A stretch of DNA of 64,000 bases from RGIG1995 sp045652425 (GTDB lineage: Bacteria; Bacillota; Clostridia; Oscillospirales; CAG-272): the NCBI GenBank assembly GCA_045652425.1, contig JAZRUG010000019.1:1-64000 (forward strand), read 5' to 3'. The notes beneath the pieces are model-generated. The model did no database searches. It was not told where the DNA came from and was given only the letters and a program-made list of their open reading frames with translations. Position numbers and translations under genes: made by a program. Positions 17,205-25,907 of the stretch are shown piece by piece; position 1 is the first letter of the stretch; each line of letters begins with the position of its first letter.

Positions 17205-17798
17205 CTATATAAGTTCAAGCACCTTGTCAAATATAATTTCCGCCGCCTTCGTATATTCAGCTTGGTTCCCCTTTTCAAAACCTAAAGTTTCATAAGGAAT
17301 AACCTCGCCAAAAGTTATACTCACCTTGCGAAACGGCATTATCCGATACCCCTTCGTCTTTATCGATACGGGCAAAACGTCGGCTTTCGAACGGTATGCT
17401 ATCATACCTGCCCCCGACTTTATCTCCGTACCTTTCGGTTCTTCGCCTATATGGCGCGTACCCTGCGGAAACATACCAACGGCATCACCGTTTTTTAAAT
17501 ACCCTATCGCCGTCTTCAGCGCCGTCGGATCGGCAGTACCTCTGTGTACAGGAAATACACCGAGCGCCTTTATCAATATATTCAAAAGCGGTATCTTAAA
17601 AAGCGACGCCTTCGCCATAAATCTTATCTGTCTGTCGGATACCGCCCCTATTATTATCGGATCCCAATTGGATATGTGGTTCGGGCATACGAGCAATGCT
17701 CCTTCTTTTGGTATGTTTTCTTCGCCCTTTACCTCTACTTTAAAAAGCCATATAAAAAAGCCCTTCAGCAGTCCTTTGAGAATTGTGTACGTCTTCAT
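17205..17798 (-). CDS. plsC: 1-acyl-sn-glycerol-3-phosphate acyltransferase
   Basis: A 197-residue PlsC-family acyltransferase. The catalytic HX4D motif (NHISNWD) and the substrate-binding FPQGTR motif are intact, with FPVHRG between them. It makes phosphatidic acid from lysophosphatidic acid at the membrane; an N-terminal hydrophobic stretch (GLLKGFFIWLF) supports membrane contact. It sits between cmk (23 bases upstream) and ispH-rpsA (17 bases downstream), a cluster order seen in Clostridia, so co-transcription is likely. Confidence 0.92.
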   Translation of the reverse strand: MKTYTILKGLLKGFFIWLFKVEVKGEENIPKEGALLVCPNHISNWDPIIIGAVSDRQIRFMAKASLFKIPLLNILIKALGVFPVHRGTADPTALKTAIGYLKNGDAVGMFPQGTRHIGEEPKGTEIKSGAGMIAYRSKADVLPVSIKTKGYRIMPFRKVSITFGEVIPYETLGFEKGNQAEYTKAAEIIFDKVLELI

Positions 17799-17821
17799 AT
17801 TTCTCTTATTCTCTCAAAATA

Positions 17822-18487
17822 TTATTTTATCTTCTCTGTAATTATGCCTAATATAGCATCTATAGTTTCATCAATATTAAGATAAGAGCTGTCAAGCATA
17901 ACCGCATCTTCCGCAGGCAAACAAGGGGCTACGGCTCTCGTTCTGTCGTTTTCGTCCCTCTTCTGCATATCTGACAAAACTTCTTCGTAAGTCGTTTCTA
18001 TCCCCTTTTCTTGAAGTTCAAGGTATCTTCTCTTCGCTCTTACTTCGTCGTTAGCAAATAAGAAAATCTTAACTTCAGCATCGGGAAAAATTACCGTTCC
18101 TATATCTCTTCCGTCCATTATAACGTTGTTCGTCTTTGCGGTATTTCTCTGTATGTCAAGCAAAAATTCTCTTACCTTCGGTATGGCAGATACCTTCGAT
18201 GCATACATAGATATTTCGGGAAGTCTTATATCTCCGTTAACGTTCTCTCCGTTGAGAAAAACAACCTGTCCGTCATCAGTCTGGGTAAGCTTTATGTCGA
18301 TTTTTTCTAAATTCGCAATAACTGCATCTGCATCGGTTATATCAATATTATTTCTGAACATATATAAACCAATAGCGCGGTACAGTGCGCCCGTATCAAC
18401 GTAAAGTATGTTAAGTTTTTGAGCAACGGCTCTTGCCATTACGCTTTTTCCCGAGCCTGACGGCCCGTCTAATGCTATTTTATACAT
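17822..18487 (-). CDS. cmk: Cytidylate kinase
   Basis: A 221-residue (d)CMP kinase. P-loop GPSGSGKS near the N-terminus, VDTGALYRA and the nucleotide-binding MDGRDIGTVIFPDA motif are diagnostic. It phosphorylates CMP and dCMP to the diphosphates. It is the first gene of cmk-plsC-ispH-rpsA, read leftward. The ATG at 18487 has a purine-rich AAAAGGAAAAG site. No odd residues were seen. Confidence 0.96.
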   Translation of the reverse strand: MYKIALDGPSGSGKSVMARAVAQKLNILYVDTGALYRAIGLYMFRNNIDITDADAVIANLEKIDIKLTQTDDGQVVFLNGENVNGDIRLPEISMYASKVSAIPKVREFLLDIQRNTAKTNNVIMDGRDIGTVIFPDAEVKIFLFANDEVRAKRRYLELQEKGIETTYEEVLSDMQKRDENDRTRAVAPCLPAEDAVMLDSSYLNIDETIDAILGIITEKIK

Positions 18488-18539
18488 TTTTCTTTTCCTT
18501 TTCTCCCTATGTTTTTCTTTTTTGGGGTAAAATACGGTA

Positions 18540-18715
18540 GGGGTACAAATAATATTATAAGATTGTAGGGACCGGCGTCCTCGACGGTCCGTTAAATATT
18601 AGTATTATCTACAATACCATCTTGGGCAAACAAAAGTTTAAACACAATATAATCTGTAAAAATTGTTCTTTTTTTGCGGCCCGTCGGGGACGCCGGTCCC
18701 TACAGCTCTTGGTTT
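18540..18715. repeat. Inverted-repeat intergenic element
   Basis: The 240-base gap between cmk and the flavoprotein gene is framed by an inverted pair: GTAGGGACCGGCGTCCTCGAC at about 18565 and its near complement GTCGGGGACGCCGGTCCCTAC at about 18683. About 100 AT-rich bases lie between. It shares the gacgcc/ctacaa module with the other repeat blocks. No coding potential seen. Confidence 0.7.
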
Positions 18716-18730
18716 TATTTCTGCAAACAA

Positions 18731-19972
18731 TTACTCCGCCATACTCATTCCTGCAAGGTTAGCTGTCGAAAACGCTATCTGCAGATTAAATCCGCCCGTA
18801 TATGCGTCAACGTCGATAACCTCACCCGCAAAATAGAGTCCTTTTATTTTCTTTGCTTCCATAGTCTTCGGATCTATCTCTTTTACGTCAATACCGCCCG
18901 AGGTTATAATCGCCTCATCTATCGGACGGAATGATTTTACCGTAAATTCAAGACATTTCAACGTTTTGAGTATGTTCTGTCTTTCGGCTTTAGTTATAAC
19001 GTTAACCTTTCTGTTTGCAGGTACACCGCACAACTGTACAAATATCGGTATCAGCTTCTGCGGAAGAAGCGCCGACAGTGAGTTAACAAAATCCCTATTC
19101 TTGTTCTTCTCAAAATCGGATAACAGTCTGTTATCAAGAGTCTTTTCATCAAGGGCGGGTTTTAAGTCTATTCTGACTTTGTACCTATTCTCTTCCATTG
19201 GCTTTAAGTGTGCCGATGCACTTAATATAGTCGGCCCCGACACGCCGAAATGCGTAAACAGCATTTCTCCAAAATCCGAATATATCTCTTTGTCTTTTTT
19301 ACTATCGAAAACGCTTACCCTTACGTTCTTGAGCGACAAGCCCATAAGTGATTTTACCCACTTTTCTTTCGTTTCAAGGGGAACAAGCGAAGGCTTCGGC
19401 TGAACTATGTTCAATCCCATTCTTTCGGCAAACTTAAATCCGTCGCCGTCAGAGCCTGTTTTGGGATATGATACACCGCCCGTGCATATAGCAACCTTGT
19501 CGTAATTTACGGTTCTGCCGTGTACCACAACTCCCTTTACGATGCCCTCTTCAACTATAACGTCTTCAACCTTTTCATGTATTATCTTTACACCGTTGTT
19601 CTTACAATAGTCGCGCATCGCGTCAACTATATCAAAAGATTTGTCCGACTGCGGAAAAACTCTGTTTCCCCTTTCGGTCTTGAGCGATACCCCCATTCCC
19701 TCGAAAAAGTTCATCGTATCTTCCGAGGTGAACAGCGAATACGCGCCGTATAAAAACCTTGGGTTCGTGGGTACGTTTTCAATAAAAGTGTTTCTGTCGC
19801 AGTTGTTCGTAACGTTACATCTGCCTTTGCCCGTTATCGCTAATTTTCGACCAACCGCGTTCATCTTTTCATAAAGGGTTACGTCGCAACCTAACTCGGC
19901 TGCCTTACTCGCGCACATCATACCCGCAGGTCCGCCGCCTATAACGCATACCCTTACTGCATTTTTACTCAT
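18731..19972 (-). CDS. FAD-dependent oxidoreductase, BaiN/HI0933 (YhiN) family
   Basis: A 413-residue flavoprotein. The N-terminal Rossmann motif VCVIGGGPAGMMCA binds FAD. AITGKGRCNVTN, CTGGVSYPKTGSDGDG and the C-terminal GLYFAGEVIDVDAYTGGFNLQIA are signature motifs of the HI0933/BaiN family. Some members reduce bile-acid intermediates, but the physiological reaction of this one is unknown. The stop overlaps nothing, while its start overlaps the purD stop by 4 bases (ATGA), indicating translational coupling. Confidence 0.9.
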   Translation of the reverse strand: MSKNAVRVCVIGGGPAGMMCASKAAELGCDVTLYEKMNAVGRKLAITGKGRCNVTNNCDRNTFIENVPTNPRFLYGAYSLFTSEDTMNFFEGMGVSLKTERGNRVFPQSDKSFDIVDAMRDYCKNNGVKIIHEKVEDVIVEEGIVKGVVVHGRTVNYDKVAICTGGVSYPKTGSDGDGFKFAERMGLNIVQPKPSLVPLETKEKWVKSLMGLSLKNVRVSVFDSKKDKEIYSDFGEMLFTHFGVSGPTILSASAHLKPMEENRYKVRIDLKPALDEKTLDNRLLSDFEKNKNRDFVNSLSALLPQKLIPIFVQLCGVPANRKVNVITKAERQNILKTLKCLEFTVKSFRPIDEAIITSGGIDVKEIDPKTMEAKKIKGLYFAGEVIDVDAYTGGFNLQIAFSTANLAGMSMAE

Positions 19973-21234
19973 TTTCTGCCAATGTCGTTTCTGTAATGCA
20001 TCTTGTCAAATGTGATGTTCTTCAATGCTGAATATGACTTGGCAATAGCATCTTCAAGTGTCTTACCCGTAGCAGTTACACCGAGTACACGTCCGCCCGC
20101 AGTATATATTTTGCCGTTTTCTGCCTTTGTTCCTGCATGATATACAAATAAATCATCTGCTTTGAATACGTCACTGTCAAGGCCTGTTATTTCCTTGCCC
20201 GATTCGTATTTTACCGGATAGCCCCCCGATGCTAATACGATACATACAGCCGCATCGTCAGTCCATTCGATATTGATTTCGTCGAGCTTTTCGTCGATTA
20301 CTGCATTTATTATATCAACAAAGTCGGTCTTGAGTCTGGGCAAAACTGCCTGGGTTTCGGGATCGCCGAAACGAGCGTTATACTCAATTACGCGGGGGCC
20401 CTTGGGTGTAAGCATAAGTCCAAAGTAAATTACGCCCTTAAACGTTCTGCCCTCACTGTTCATTGCGTCCATTGTAGGCTTAAATATGGTCTTGTAACAC
20501 TCGTCAGCTACGTCGGATGTATAGTTCTTGCTGGGAGAAAATGCGCCCATACCGCCCGTATTCAAACCTTGGTCATTGTCAAGCGCTCTCTTGTGGTCCT
20601 GCGCAGATACCATAGGTACGATAGTCTTGCCGTCGGTAAATGCAAGTACAGATACTTCGGGACCTGTCAAAAATTCTTCAATTACAACTTTGCTGCCCGA
20701 TTCGCCGAACACCTTGTCGCACATTATGCTCTTTACGGCGTCTTCTGCCTCGGCATAATCCTGCGCTATAATAACGCCCTTACCGAGAGCAAGTCCGTCT
20801 GCCTTGATTACTGCAGGATATTCGTTCTGCGACTTGATATATTCAAGAGCCTTTTCTGCATTGTCAAATACTTCGTATCCTGCTGTGGGAATACCGTATT
20901 TCTTCATAAGCTCTTTTGAGAAAACTTTGCTTCCCTCGATTATTGCCGCGCACTTGTGAGGACCGAATGCGCGGATTCCCTTGGCTTCAAGGGCGTCAAC
21001 GGTTCCGAGCATCAACGGATCATCGGGAGCTACGAACACAAGGTCAATTTTATTTTCTATAGCCGCGTTAACTATACCGTCAACGTCGGTTGCCTTTACG
21101 GGTAAGCAGGTTGCAATCTCTGCTATGCCACCGTTACCGGGAGCACAGTATATTTCAGGTGCATATCTGCTTTCGGATAATTTCTTTACTATGGCGTGTT
21201 CTCTTCCGCCGCCGCCTACAACAAGTATTTTCAT
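19969..21234 (-). CDS. purD: Phosphoribosylamine-glycine ligase
   Basis: A 421-residue GAR synthetase of purine biosynthesis, an ATP-grasp enzyme. MKILVVGGGGREHA at the N-terminus, FGPHKCAAIIEGSK, the ATP-grasp KADGLALGKGVI and the metal/product motifs NTGGMGAFSPS and RFGDPETQ are all intact. Length is normal. No other pur gene is adjacent; it is coupled to the flavoprotein gene downstream. It follows a long repeat-filled gap, and no purine riboswitch was seen upstream. Confidence 0.97.
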   Translation of the reverse strand: MKILVVGGGGREHAIVKKLSESRYAPEIYCAPGNGGIAEIATCLPVKATDVDGIVNAAIENKIDLVFVAPDDPLMLGTVDALEAKGIRAFGPHKCAAIIEGSKVFSKELMKKYGIPTAGYEVFDNAEKALEYIKSQNEYPAVIKADGLALGKGVIIAQDYAEAEDAVKSIMCDKVFGESGSKVVIEEFLTGPEVSVLAFTDGKTIVPMVSAQDHKRALDNDQGLNTGGMGAFSPSKNYTSDVADECYKTIFKPTMDAMNSEGRTFKGVIYFGLMLTPKGPRVIEYNARFGDPETQAVLPRLKTDFVDIINAVIDEKLDEINIEWTDDAAVCIVLASGGYPVKYESGKEITGLDSDVFKADDLFVYHAGTKAENGKIYTAGGRVLGVTATGKTLEDAIAKSYSALKNITFDKMHYRNDIGRK

Positions 21235-21319
21235 ACGTTTTCTCCTAATGCTTTATATATATTTATAATTAGTTCTATTTTACAACAGACAACGGAAAAT
21301 GTCAATAAATTAGGGGGAA

Positions 21320-21800
21320 TAATTTTGTGTGCTTCTCCGCTTTCTTTCGCAGAAAGCTTGGCACCTACTTTCTTTTAAGGAAAGAAAGTAGGCAAAGAAA
21401 CCTCGAATATCTTGGTTTCTACCGCCATCCATTATCTGTACAATTTATATATATTTTCTTATAAAAACAATAGATAAAAAACTTGCTTCTCTTGGTCTGT
21501 ACGAACAATATTTCGTTGGTCATTCTGAGTGGAGCGCCCCAATGGGCGCGGAACCGAAGAATCCCGTAATTGTAGCGTAGAAATAATGGGATCCTTCGAC
21601 TTCGGCGTTAAAAACGCCTTCGCTCAGGATGACCGTAATATATTGTTTGCACAAACCCATTATTAAAAGGTTCTTTGCCTACTTTCTTCCCGTAAAAGAG
21701 AGTAGTTTTTTTGAATTAGTACTATTGTTATACTGAAGCACAAACCCATTATCAAAAGGTTCTTTGCCTACTTTCTTCCTTAAAGAAAGTAGGTTGACAA
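21320..21800. repeat. Long composite repeat block
   Basis: The 600-base gap upstream of purD is filled by repeats: the CTTTCTTTCGCAGAAAG palindrome, a CTACTTTCTTTTAAGGAAAGAAAGTAG hairpin, a CATTCTGAGTGGAGCG...GGATCCTTCGACTTCGGCG...CAGGATGACC module (21520-21640) and two CTACTTTCTT modules. From about 21520 to 21796 it is nearly identical to 54447-54720, a duplicated stretch of about 270 bases. No gene is supported. Confidence 0.85.
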
Positions 21801-21803
21801 ACT

Positions 21804-21830
21804 AAAAAAAGAGTGCATTTGCACTCTTTT
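21804..21830 (-). terminator. Terminator of mntP
   Basis: A perfect AAAAGAGTGCA/TGCACTCTTTT stem directly after the mntP stop, with a T-run on the minus strand. Confidence 0.9.
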
Positions 21831-21832
21831 GG

Positions 21833-22399
21833 TTAAAGAATTCCAAGTCCTTCAAGCAAGAATTTCAGTCCCATTAATATGAGAATTATGCCGCCTGCCG
21901 CTTCTGCTTTTGACTTATATTTCGTACCAAACACGTTACCGATTTTTACTCCAATAACGGAGAAAAGGAACGTTGTTACGCCAATTATTGCAACTGTCGA
22001 GAATATCTCAACATTCTGCATAGAAAATGCAACGCCAGCCGCCATAGCGTCTATACTTGTCGCTATCGCCAACGGTAACATCGTCTTAAAATCTAATGCA
22101 CAGTCGAGACACTCGTCGCACTCTTTCGAAAATGCTTCTTTCAGCATATTTGCGCCTATAAGCACAAGCAATATAAATGCTACCCAATGGTCAAACGCTT
22201 CGATATACTGACGGAACATACTGCCGAGAAAGAATCCTATAAGCGGCATAAGTCCCTGAAATATTCCAAAATACAAGCCTACCTTTACGGCATGATTCAA
22301 CTTAAAACCCTTGCCCAACGAAAGCCCCTTGCATATCGCTACGGCAAATGCGTCCATCGATAAGCCTATCGCTGTTCCTAAAATCGCTATAATATCCAT
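21833..22399 (-). CDS. mntP: Manganese efflux pump MntP
   Basis: A 188-residue MntP (formerly DUF204) with six predicted membrane helices formed by two internal repeats. Conserved acidic residues lie in LSMDAFAVAICKG and again in ATSIDAMAAGVAF, as expected for the Mn(II) pathway. It lies 3 bases after a HAD phosphatase stop, so the two are probably translationally linked. No yybP-ykoY Mn riboswitch was seen, but mntP is not the first gene here. Confidence 0.94.
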   Translation of the reverse strand: MDIIAILGTAIGLSMDAFAVAICKGLSLGKGFKLNHAVKVGLYFGIFQGLMPLIGFFLGSMFRQYIEAFDHWVAFILLVLIGANMLKEAFSKECDECLDCALDFKTMLPLAIATSIDAMAAGVAFSMQNVEIFSTVAIIGVTTFLFSVIGVKIGNVFGTKYKSKAEAAGGIILILMGLKFLLEGLGIL

Positions 22400-22402
22400 T
22401 CT

Positions 22403-23041
22403 TTACTCCTCTATTTCTCTTTTTATTTCTTTAAATGAAGTGCAGACCTTTTCGCCTGTATTTATTAACGTCTTATAATCGGTATGACCTTTTGAATATA
22501 ATATGCACTTGATTCCAAGCGCATTCGCGGTATCAAGGTCGTGCAAAGTATCGCCTATTAAAACACATTTTTCGGGCTTTATTCCCTCTTCAAGCATCAT
22601 TTTCTTCGCTCTGTCTATCTTGCTTCCCGCTTCAAAATCGGTCGACGCGTCTATCTTTTCAAAACAGTCGCATACACCAAGCCTTTCTGCGTGTCGCATC
22701 AGGTCGTCAATATGCGCCGCCGACAGTATGTATTGTTTTATGCCTTTATTCTTGTATTCGTTGATAAGCGCTTCAGCCCCCTCTGCAAGAGTTACTTCTG
22801 CTTCGTATTTATCGTAAAACTTGGCGTAAAGCGGCTTGATTATATCCATCGTTACAACGGATAAATCGAATATTCTTTCGTAAAATTTGTATATCGGGGT
22901 GTCTACGTAGGAATAGTACGTTTCAAGGTCAAGGCGTGGTTTGCCATACAAGTCAAGTATATCGTTGACCGCATACAGCGATGCCATAACGTCGTCAAGT
23001 AACGTGCCGTTCCAGTCCCATATTATGTATTCGTATTTCAT
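22403..23041 (-). CDS. HAD phosphatase, phosphoglycolate phosphatase-like
   Basis: About 212 residues. HAD motif I is IWDWNGTLLDD, with Asn-Gly in place of the usual Asp-Gly; the Trp-Asn-Gly form is common in one PGP-like group. Motif II is the Ser of YILSAAH, motif III a Lys in the SKIDRAKK region, and motif IV GDTLHDLDTA. A helical cap follows motif I. The substrate is not known. The ATG at 23041 is preferred to a GTG two codons earlier; AGGTGA just upstream doubles as the end of a decayed pepT copy. Confidence 0.85.
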   Translation of the reverse strand: MKYEYIIWDWNGTLLDDVMASLYAVNDILDLYGKPRLDLETYYSYVDTPIYKFYERIFDLSVVTMDIIKPLYAKFYDKYEAEVTLAEGAEALINEYKNKGIKQYILSAAHIDDLMRHAERLGVCDCFEKIDASTDFEAGSKIDRAKKMMLEEGIKPEKCVLIGDTLHDLDTANALGIKCILYSKGHTDYKTLINTGEKVCTSFKEIKREIEE

Positions 23042-23043
23042 TT

Positions 23044-23130
23044 TCACCTATATGACTTAATAATGTTTATTATCGTTTCTACGCTTTTGTCCATTTCCTC
23101 GACAACTGCATATTCAAATCTGTTGTGTTG
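23044..23130 (-). pseudogene. Remnant of a second pepT (last ~28 codons)
   Basis: Translated on the minus strand, this gives HNRFEYAVVEEMDKSVETI plus INIIKSYR and a stop. That closely matches the C-terminus of the intact pepT just upstream (GRFEYAVVEEMDKCVETI, IRIIESYR). Everything before codon -28 is missing. It looks like the 3' relic of a tandem pepT duplication after deletion. Its TGA overlaps the AGGTGA ribosome binding site of the HAD gene, which may explain why it persists. Confidence 0.85.
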
Positions 23131-23152
23131 TTTTTTCAAAAAAACAACACAA
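23124..23152. terminator. Perfect palindrome between pepT and its remnant
   Basis: TTGTGTTGTTTTTTC followed by its complement (AAAAAAACAACACAA) forms a long AT-rich hairpin just after pepT. It could act as a weak terminator in either direction or mark the deletion junction. Confidence 0.5.
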
Positions 23153-23156
23153 TTAA

Positions 23157-24365
23157 TTATCTATAGCTCTCAATTATGCGTATTATTGTCTCTACGCACT
23201 TGTCCATTTCTTCGACAACTGCATATTCAAATCTGCCGTGGTGGTTGGCAGAACCTGTTCCAAGATTTGGGCATGGTAGTCCCATTTGTGAAAGTCTTGC
23301 ACCGTCGGTTCCCCCTCTTATAGGGCTTATGTCAACAGTTCCGCCTACGGCTTCTATTGCTTTTACCGCATTATCTATAAGGTGATAGTGCGGCTCTATC
23401 TTTTCAGCCATATTTTCATAGGCGTCTATAAGTTCAAGTTTTACCGTATCTTTGCCGTATTTTTTATTCAAAAACTCGGCGATACTCTCAAAAACTGCTC
23501 TTTTTATCTTTATCTTCGTACTGTCGTGGTCGCGCAATATGTAACGCATTTCTGCTAACTCTACGTCAGATTTTATTTCCATAAGGTGATAAAAGCCTTC
23601 GTAACCCTCGGTATATTCGGGGCGTTCATTCTTCGGCAGCATCAAGTCAAATTCCATAGCGATATTATTCGCATTTTTCATTCCGCCGTACTTTGCTTCG
23701 CCCGGATGTACGGATTTGCCGATTACCGTTACTTTAGCATTTATTGCATTGAAATTCTCGTATTCTATCTGTCCGAAATTCGCTCCGTCTACGGTATAGG
23801 CAAAATGTGCGCCAAAACCTTTTACGTCAAAAAGGTCGGCTCCTCTGCCTATCTCTTCATCGGGAGTAAATCCAATGCACACTTCACCATGCTTTATGCT
23901 GTTATCACTCATCAGCTTTTCAACAGCCGTCATTATCTCGGCTATTCCCGCCTTATCATCAGCACCGAGGATAGTTGTTCCGTCGGTTACAACAAGCGAC
24001 TGCCCTTTGTATTCGGGCATAGGCGGCATAACGATTTTCTGCTCTTCATTCAGCACGATTTCGCCGCCGTCATAGTTTTCGATAACTCTCGGCTTAACGT
24101 TTCTGTATTCAACGTCGCTTATGGTGTCCATGTGAGCTATAAATCCTATATTTACGCCCTTTTCGGTTATGCTGTTTGCAGGTATCTTGGCATATACGTA
24201 ACCGTTTTCGTCTACTCGTGCGTTTGATACCCCGAGTTCGCGAAGTTCATTCGCCAAATATTCGGCAAACCCTCTCTGCGTTTCTGTCGATGGGCATTTT
24301 TCGTTATTTTCATCGGAACCTGTGGCAAATTCCGTATATTTTATCAGTCTTTCGTATGCTCTCAT
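23157..24365 (-). CDS. pepT: Peptidase T (tripeptide aminopeptidase)
   Basis: About 402 residues, the normal PepT length. This is an M20B zinc aminopeptidase that removes the N-terminal residue from tripeptides in the cytosol. Zn-ligand motifs are intact: GFIAHMDTISD, TILGADDKAGIAEI, GFTPDEEIGRGAD, and the C-terminal IRGGTDGARLS. The start MRAYERLI at 24365 has a GGTGAG site; an in-frame ATG 22 codons earlier adds residues not seen in the family. It is followed by the remnant of a second copy. Confidence 0.95.
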   Translation of the reverse strand: MRAYERLIKYTEFATGSDENNEKCPSTETQRGFAEYLANELRELGVSNARVDENGYVYAKIPANSITEKGVNIGFIAHMDTISDVEYRNVKPRVIENYDGGEIVLNEEQKIVMPPMPEYKGQSLVVTDGTTILGADDKAGIAEIMTAVEKLMSDNSIKHGEVCIGFTPDEEIGRGADLFDVKGFGAHFAYTVDGANFGQIEYENFNAINAKVTVIGKSVHPGEAKYGGMKNANNIAMEFDLMLPKNERPEYTEGYEGFYHLMEIKSDVELAEMRYILRDHDSTKIKIKRAVFESIAEFLNKKYGKDTVKLELIDAYENMAEKIEPHYHLIDNAVKAIEAVGGTVDISPIRGGTDGARLSQMGLPCPNLGTGSANHHGRFEYAVVEEMDKCVETIIRIIESYR

Positions 24366-24487
24366 TTTTTTCTCACCGTTTGTAAATTTTACGTTCTTTT
24401 TATTATAGCTTATACATACATTTGTTGTCAATATAATTTTTTTCGTTTTTTTTTTGCAAAGTTTGTAAAAAAATAGTAATTTAGTTA

Positions 24488-24516
24488 TTGAAATAAGATT
24501 GTTAATGTGTTATAAT
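24488..24516 (+). promoter_or_regulatory. Promoter of the Ldh-family gene
   Basis: TTGAAA (24488-24493), 17-base spacer, TATAAT (24511-24516). The transcript would carry a leader of about 230 bases. Confidence 0.8.
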
Positions 24517-24539
24517 AGCGATGTATGTGTATATAAACA

Positions 24540-24715
24540 TTTGTTTTTTCGGCGGGAGCGCGTGGGGTCCTCAAGGCAAAGAATTGAGCCTTGGGGTTCC
24601 GAGCTTGCCCCCCTACGATATAGAGATATTGTTTGTACAAATAATGGATAGTGGCACAAACCAAGTAAGGCAAAGTTCTTTGCCTACTTTCTTTCAAGAA
24701 AGTAGGGGCATATTA
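24540..24715. repeat. Repeat block within a 5' leader
   Basis: Modules of the composite family (a GGGAGCGCGTGGGGTCC variant, CCCCCCTACGATATAGAGATATTGTTTGTAC, CAAAGTTCTTTGCC, CTACTTTCTTTCAAGAAAGTAG hairpin) lie between the promoter at 24488-24516 and the start codon at 24749, so they would be transcribed as leader RNA. Confidence 0.75.
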
Positions 24716-24748
24716 TTTAAGTATATTATTGAAAGGAAATATATAAAA

Positions 24749-25849
24749 ATGGCAGATTTGAAATTCAAGTATGAAGACTTAAAAAGATTTTGTATCGACA
24801 TCTTCGAAAAGTTCGGTTTCGACAGAAAGAATAGTGAAATAATCACTGACGTTCTTCTCCTCTCCGACCTTTACGGTATCGATTCTCACGGCACACAGCG
24901 TCTTATTCGTTACTATAAGCACCTCCAGTCAGGTCTTATTTTGGCAGACGCAAAACCCGAAACAGTTTTTGAAACTCCTATTTCTGCAGTTATCGACGCT
25001 AAAGAAGGCATGGGACAAATCGTTAGTTACAACGCTATGAACCTCGCTATCGAAAAAGCGCAGAAGAACGGTATCGGTATGGTTACCGTTAAGAACTCTA
25101 ACCACTACGGTATTGCAGGTTACTATGCAAAGATGGCTTGTGATAAAGGTCTTATCGGTATTTCCGTTACTAACACAGAAGCTATTATGGTTCCTACGAA
25201 CTCCCGTAAGGCTATGCTCGGTAGTAACCCTATCGCAGTTGCTATGCCTGCTGATCCATATCCTTTCTTCTTCGATGCAGGAACAGCTGTCGTAACAAGA
25301 GGCAAACTCGAACTCTACAAGAAGCTCGACAAGGAAATGCCTGATTGTTGGGGCCTCGATGCTGAAGGTAAGGTTAACACAAACGCACCTCACGTTCTCG
25401 ACTGCATCGCAGCTCATAAGGGCGGCGGTATCCTTCCCCTCGGCGGCGCTTACGAAAAAACCGGTGGCCATAAGGGTTACGGTTACGGTATGCTCTGCGA
25501 AATATTCAGCTCTATTCTCTCTCAAGGTCTTACCTCTGATAAGACATACACAGGCGGCAGAGCGCTTATCTGCCATGGCTTCATAGCTATCAATCCTAAC
25601 CTCTTCGGCGATCCCGAAGCTATCAAGGCTCATCTCTCCGGCTTCCTTGAAGACCTTCGTAACGCTCCCAAAGCAGAGGGTTGCGACAGAATCTATACTC
25701 ACGGCGAAAAAGAAATTATCGCTATGGAAGACAGACTCGCTAACGGTATCGCTATTAACATCAACACCGTTAAGGAGATGAAGGGTTGCGCTGAAGGCTT
25801 CGGTATGGACTTCGCTGAATACTTCGGTGATATTGCAGCTGATCTTTAA
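24749..25849 (+). CDS. Malate/L-lactate dehydrogenase-family oxidoreductase
   Basis: A 366-residue NAD(P)-dependent oxidoreductase of the Ldh2/MDH2 family (YlbC, AllD, ComC relatives), a fold unrelated to classical LDH. Family motifs are DLYGIDSHGTQRLIRYY, the catalytic-His region KNSNHYGIAGYYA, NPIAVAMP and GGHKGYGYGMLCE. Substrates of the family are 2-hydroxy acids such as malate, lactate, ureidoglycolate or sulfolactate; this one cannot be assigned. The ATG at 24749 has AAAGGAA upstream. Codon use is strongly biased, as in highly expressed genes. A strong terminator follows. Confidence 0.9.
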   Translation: MADLKFKYEDLKRFCIDIFEKFGFDRKNSEIITDVLLLSDLYGIDSHGTQRLIRYYKHLQSGLILADAKPETVFETPISAVIDAKEGMGQIVSYNAMNLAIEKAQKNGIGMVTVKNSNHYGIAGYYAKMACDKGLIGISVTNTEAIMVPTNSRKAMLGSNPIAVAMPADPYPFFFDAGTAVVTRGKLELYKKLDKEMPDCWGLDAEGKVNTNAPHVLDCIAAHKGGGILPLGGAYEKTGGHKGYGYGMLCEIFSSILSQGLTSDKTYTGGRALICHGFIAINPNLFGDPEAIKAHLSGFLEDLRNAPKAEGCDRIYTHGEKEIIAMEDRLANGIAININTVKEMKGCAEGFGMDFAEYFGDIAADL

Positions 25850-25871
25850 TATAACACGTTTTATACGTAAA

Positions 25872-25907
25872 CTCTCCCCTCTTCGTTTTGAAGAGGGGAG
25901 CTTTTTG
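25872..25907 (+). terminator. Terminator of the Ldh-family gene
   Basis: CTCCCCTCTTC/GAAGAGGGGAG stem with TTTT loop and a following T-run. Confidence 0.93.

Noticed and set aside
21235..21320. Purine riboswitch upstream of purD
   Set aside because: No conserved aptamer core was visible; the region is a short AT-rich leader followed by repeats.
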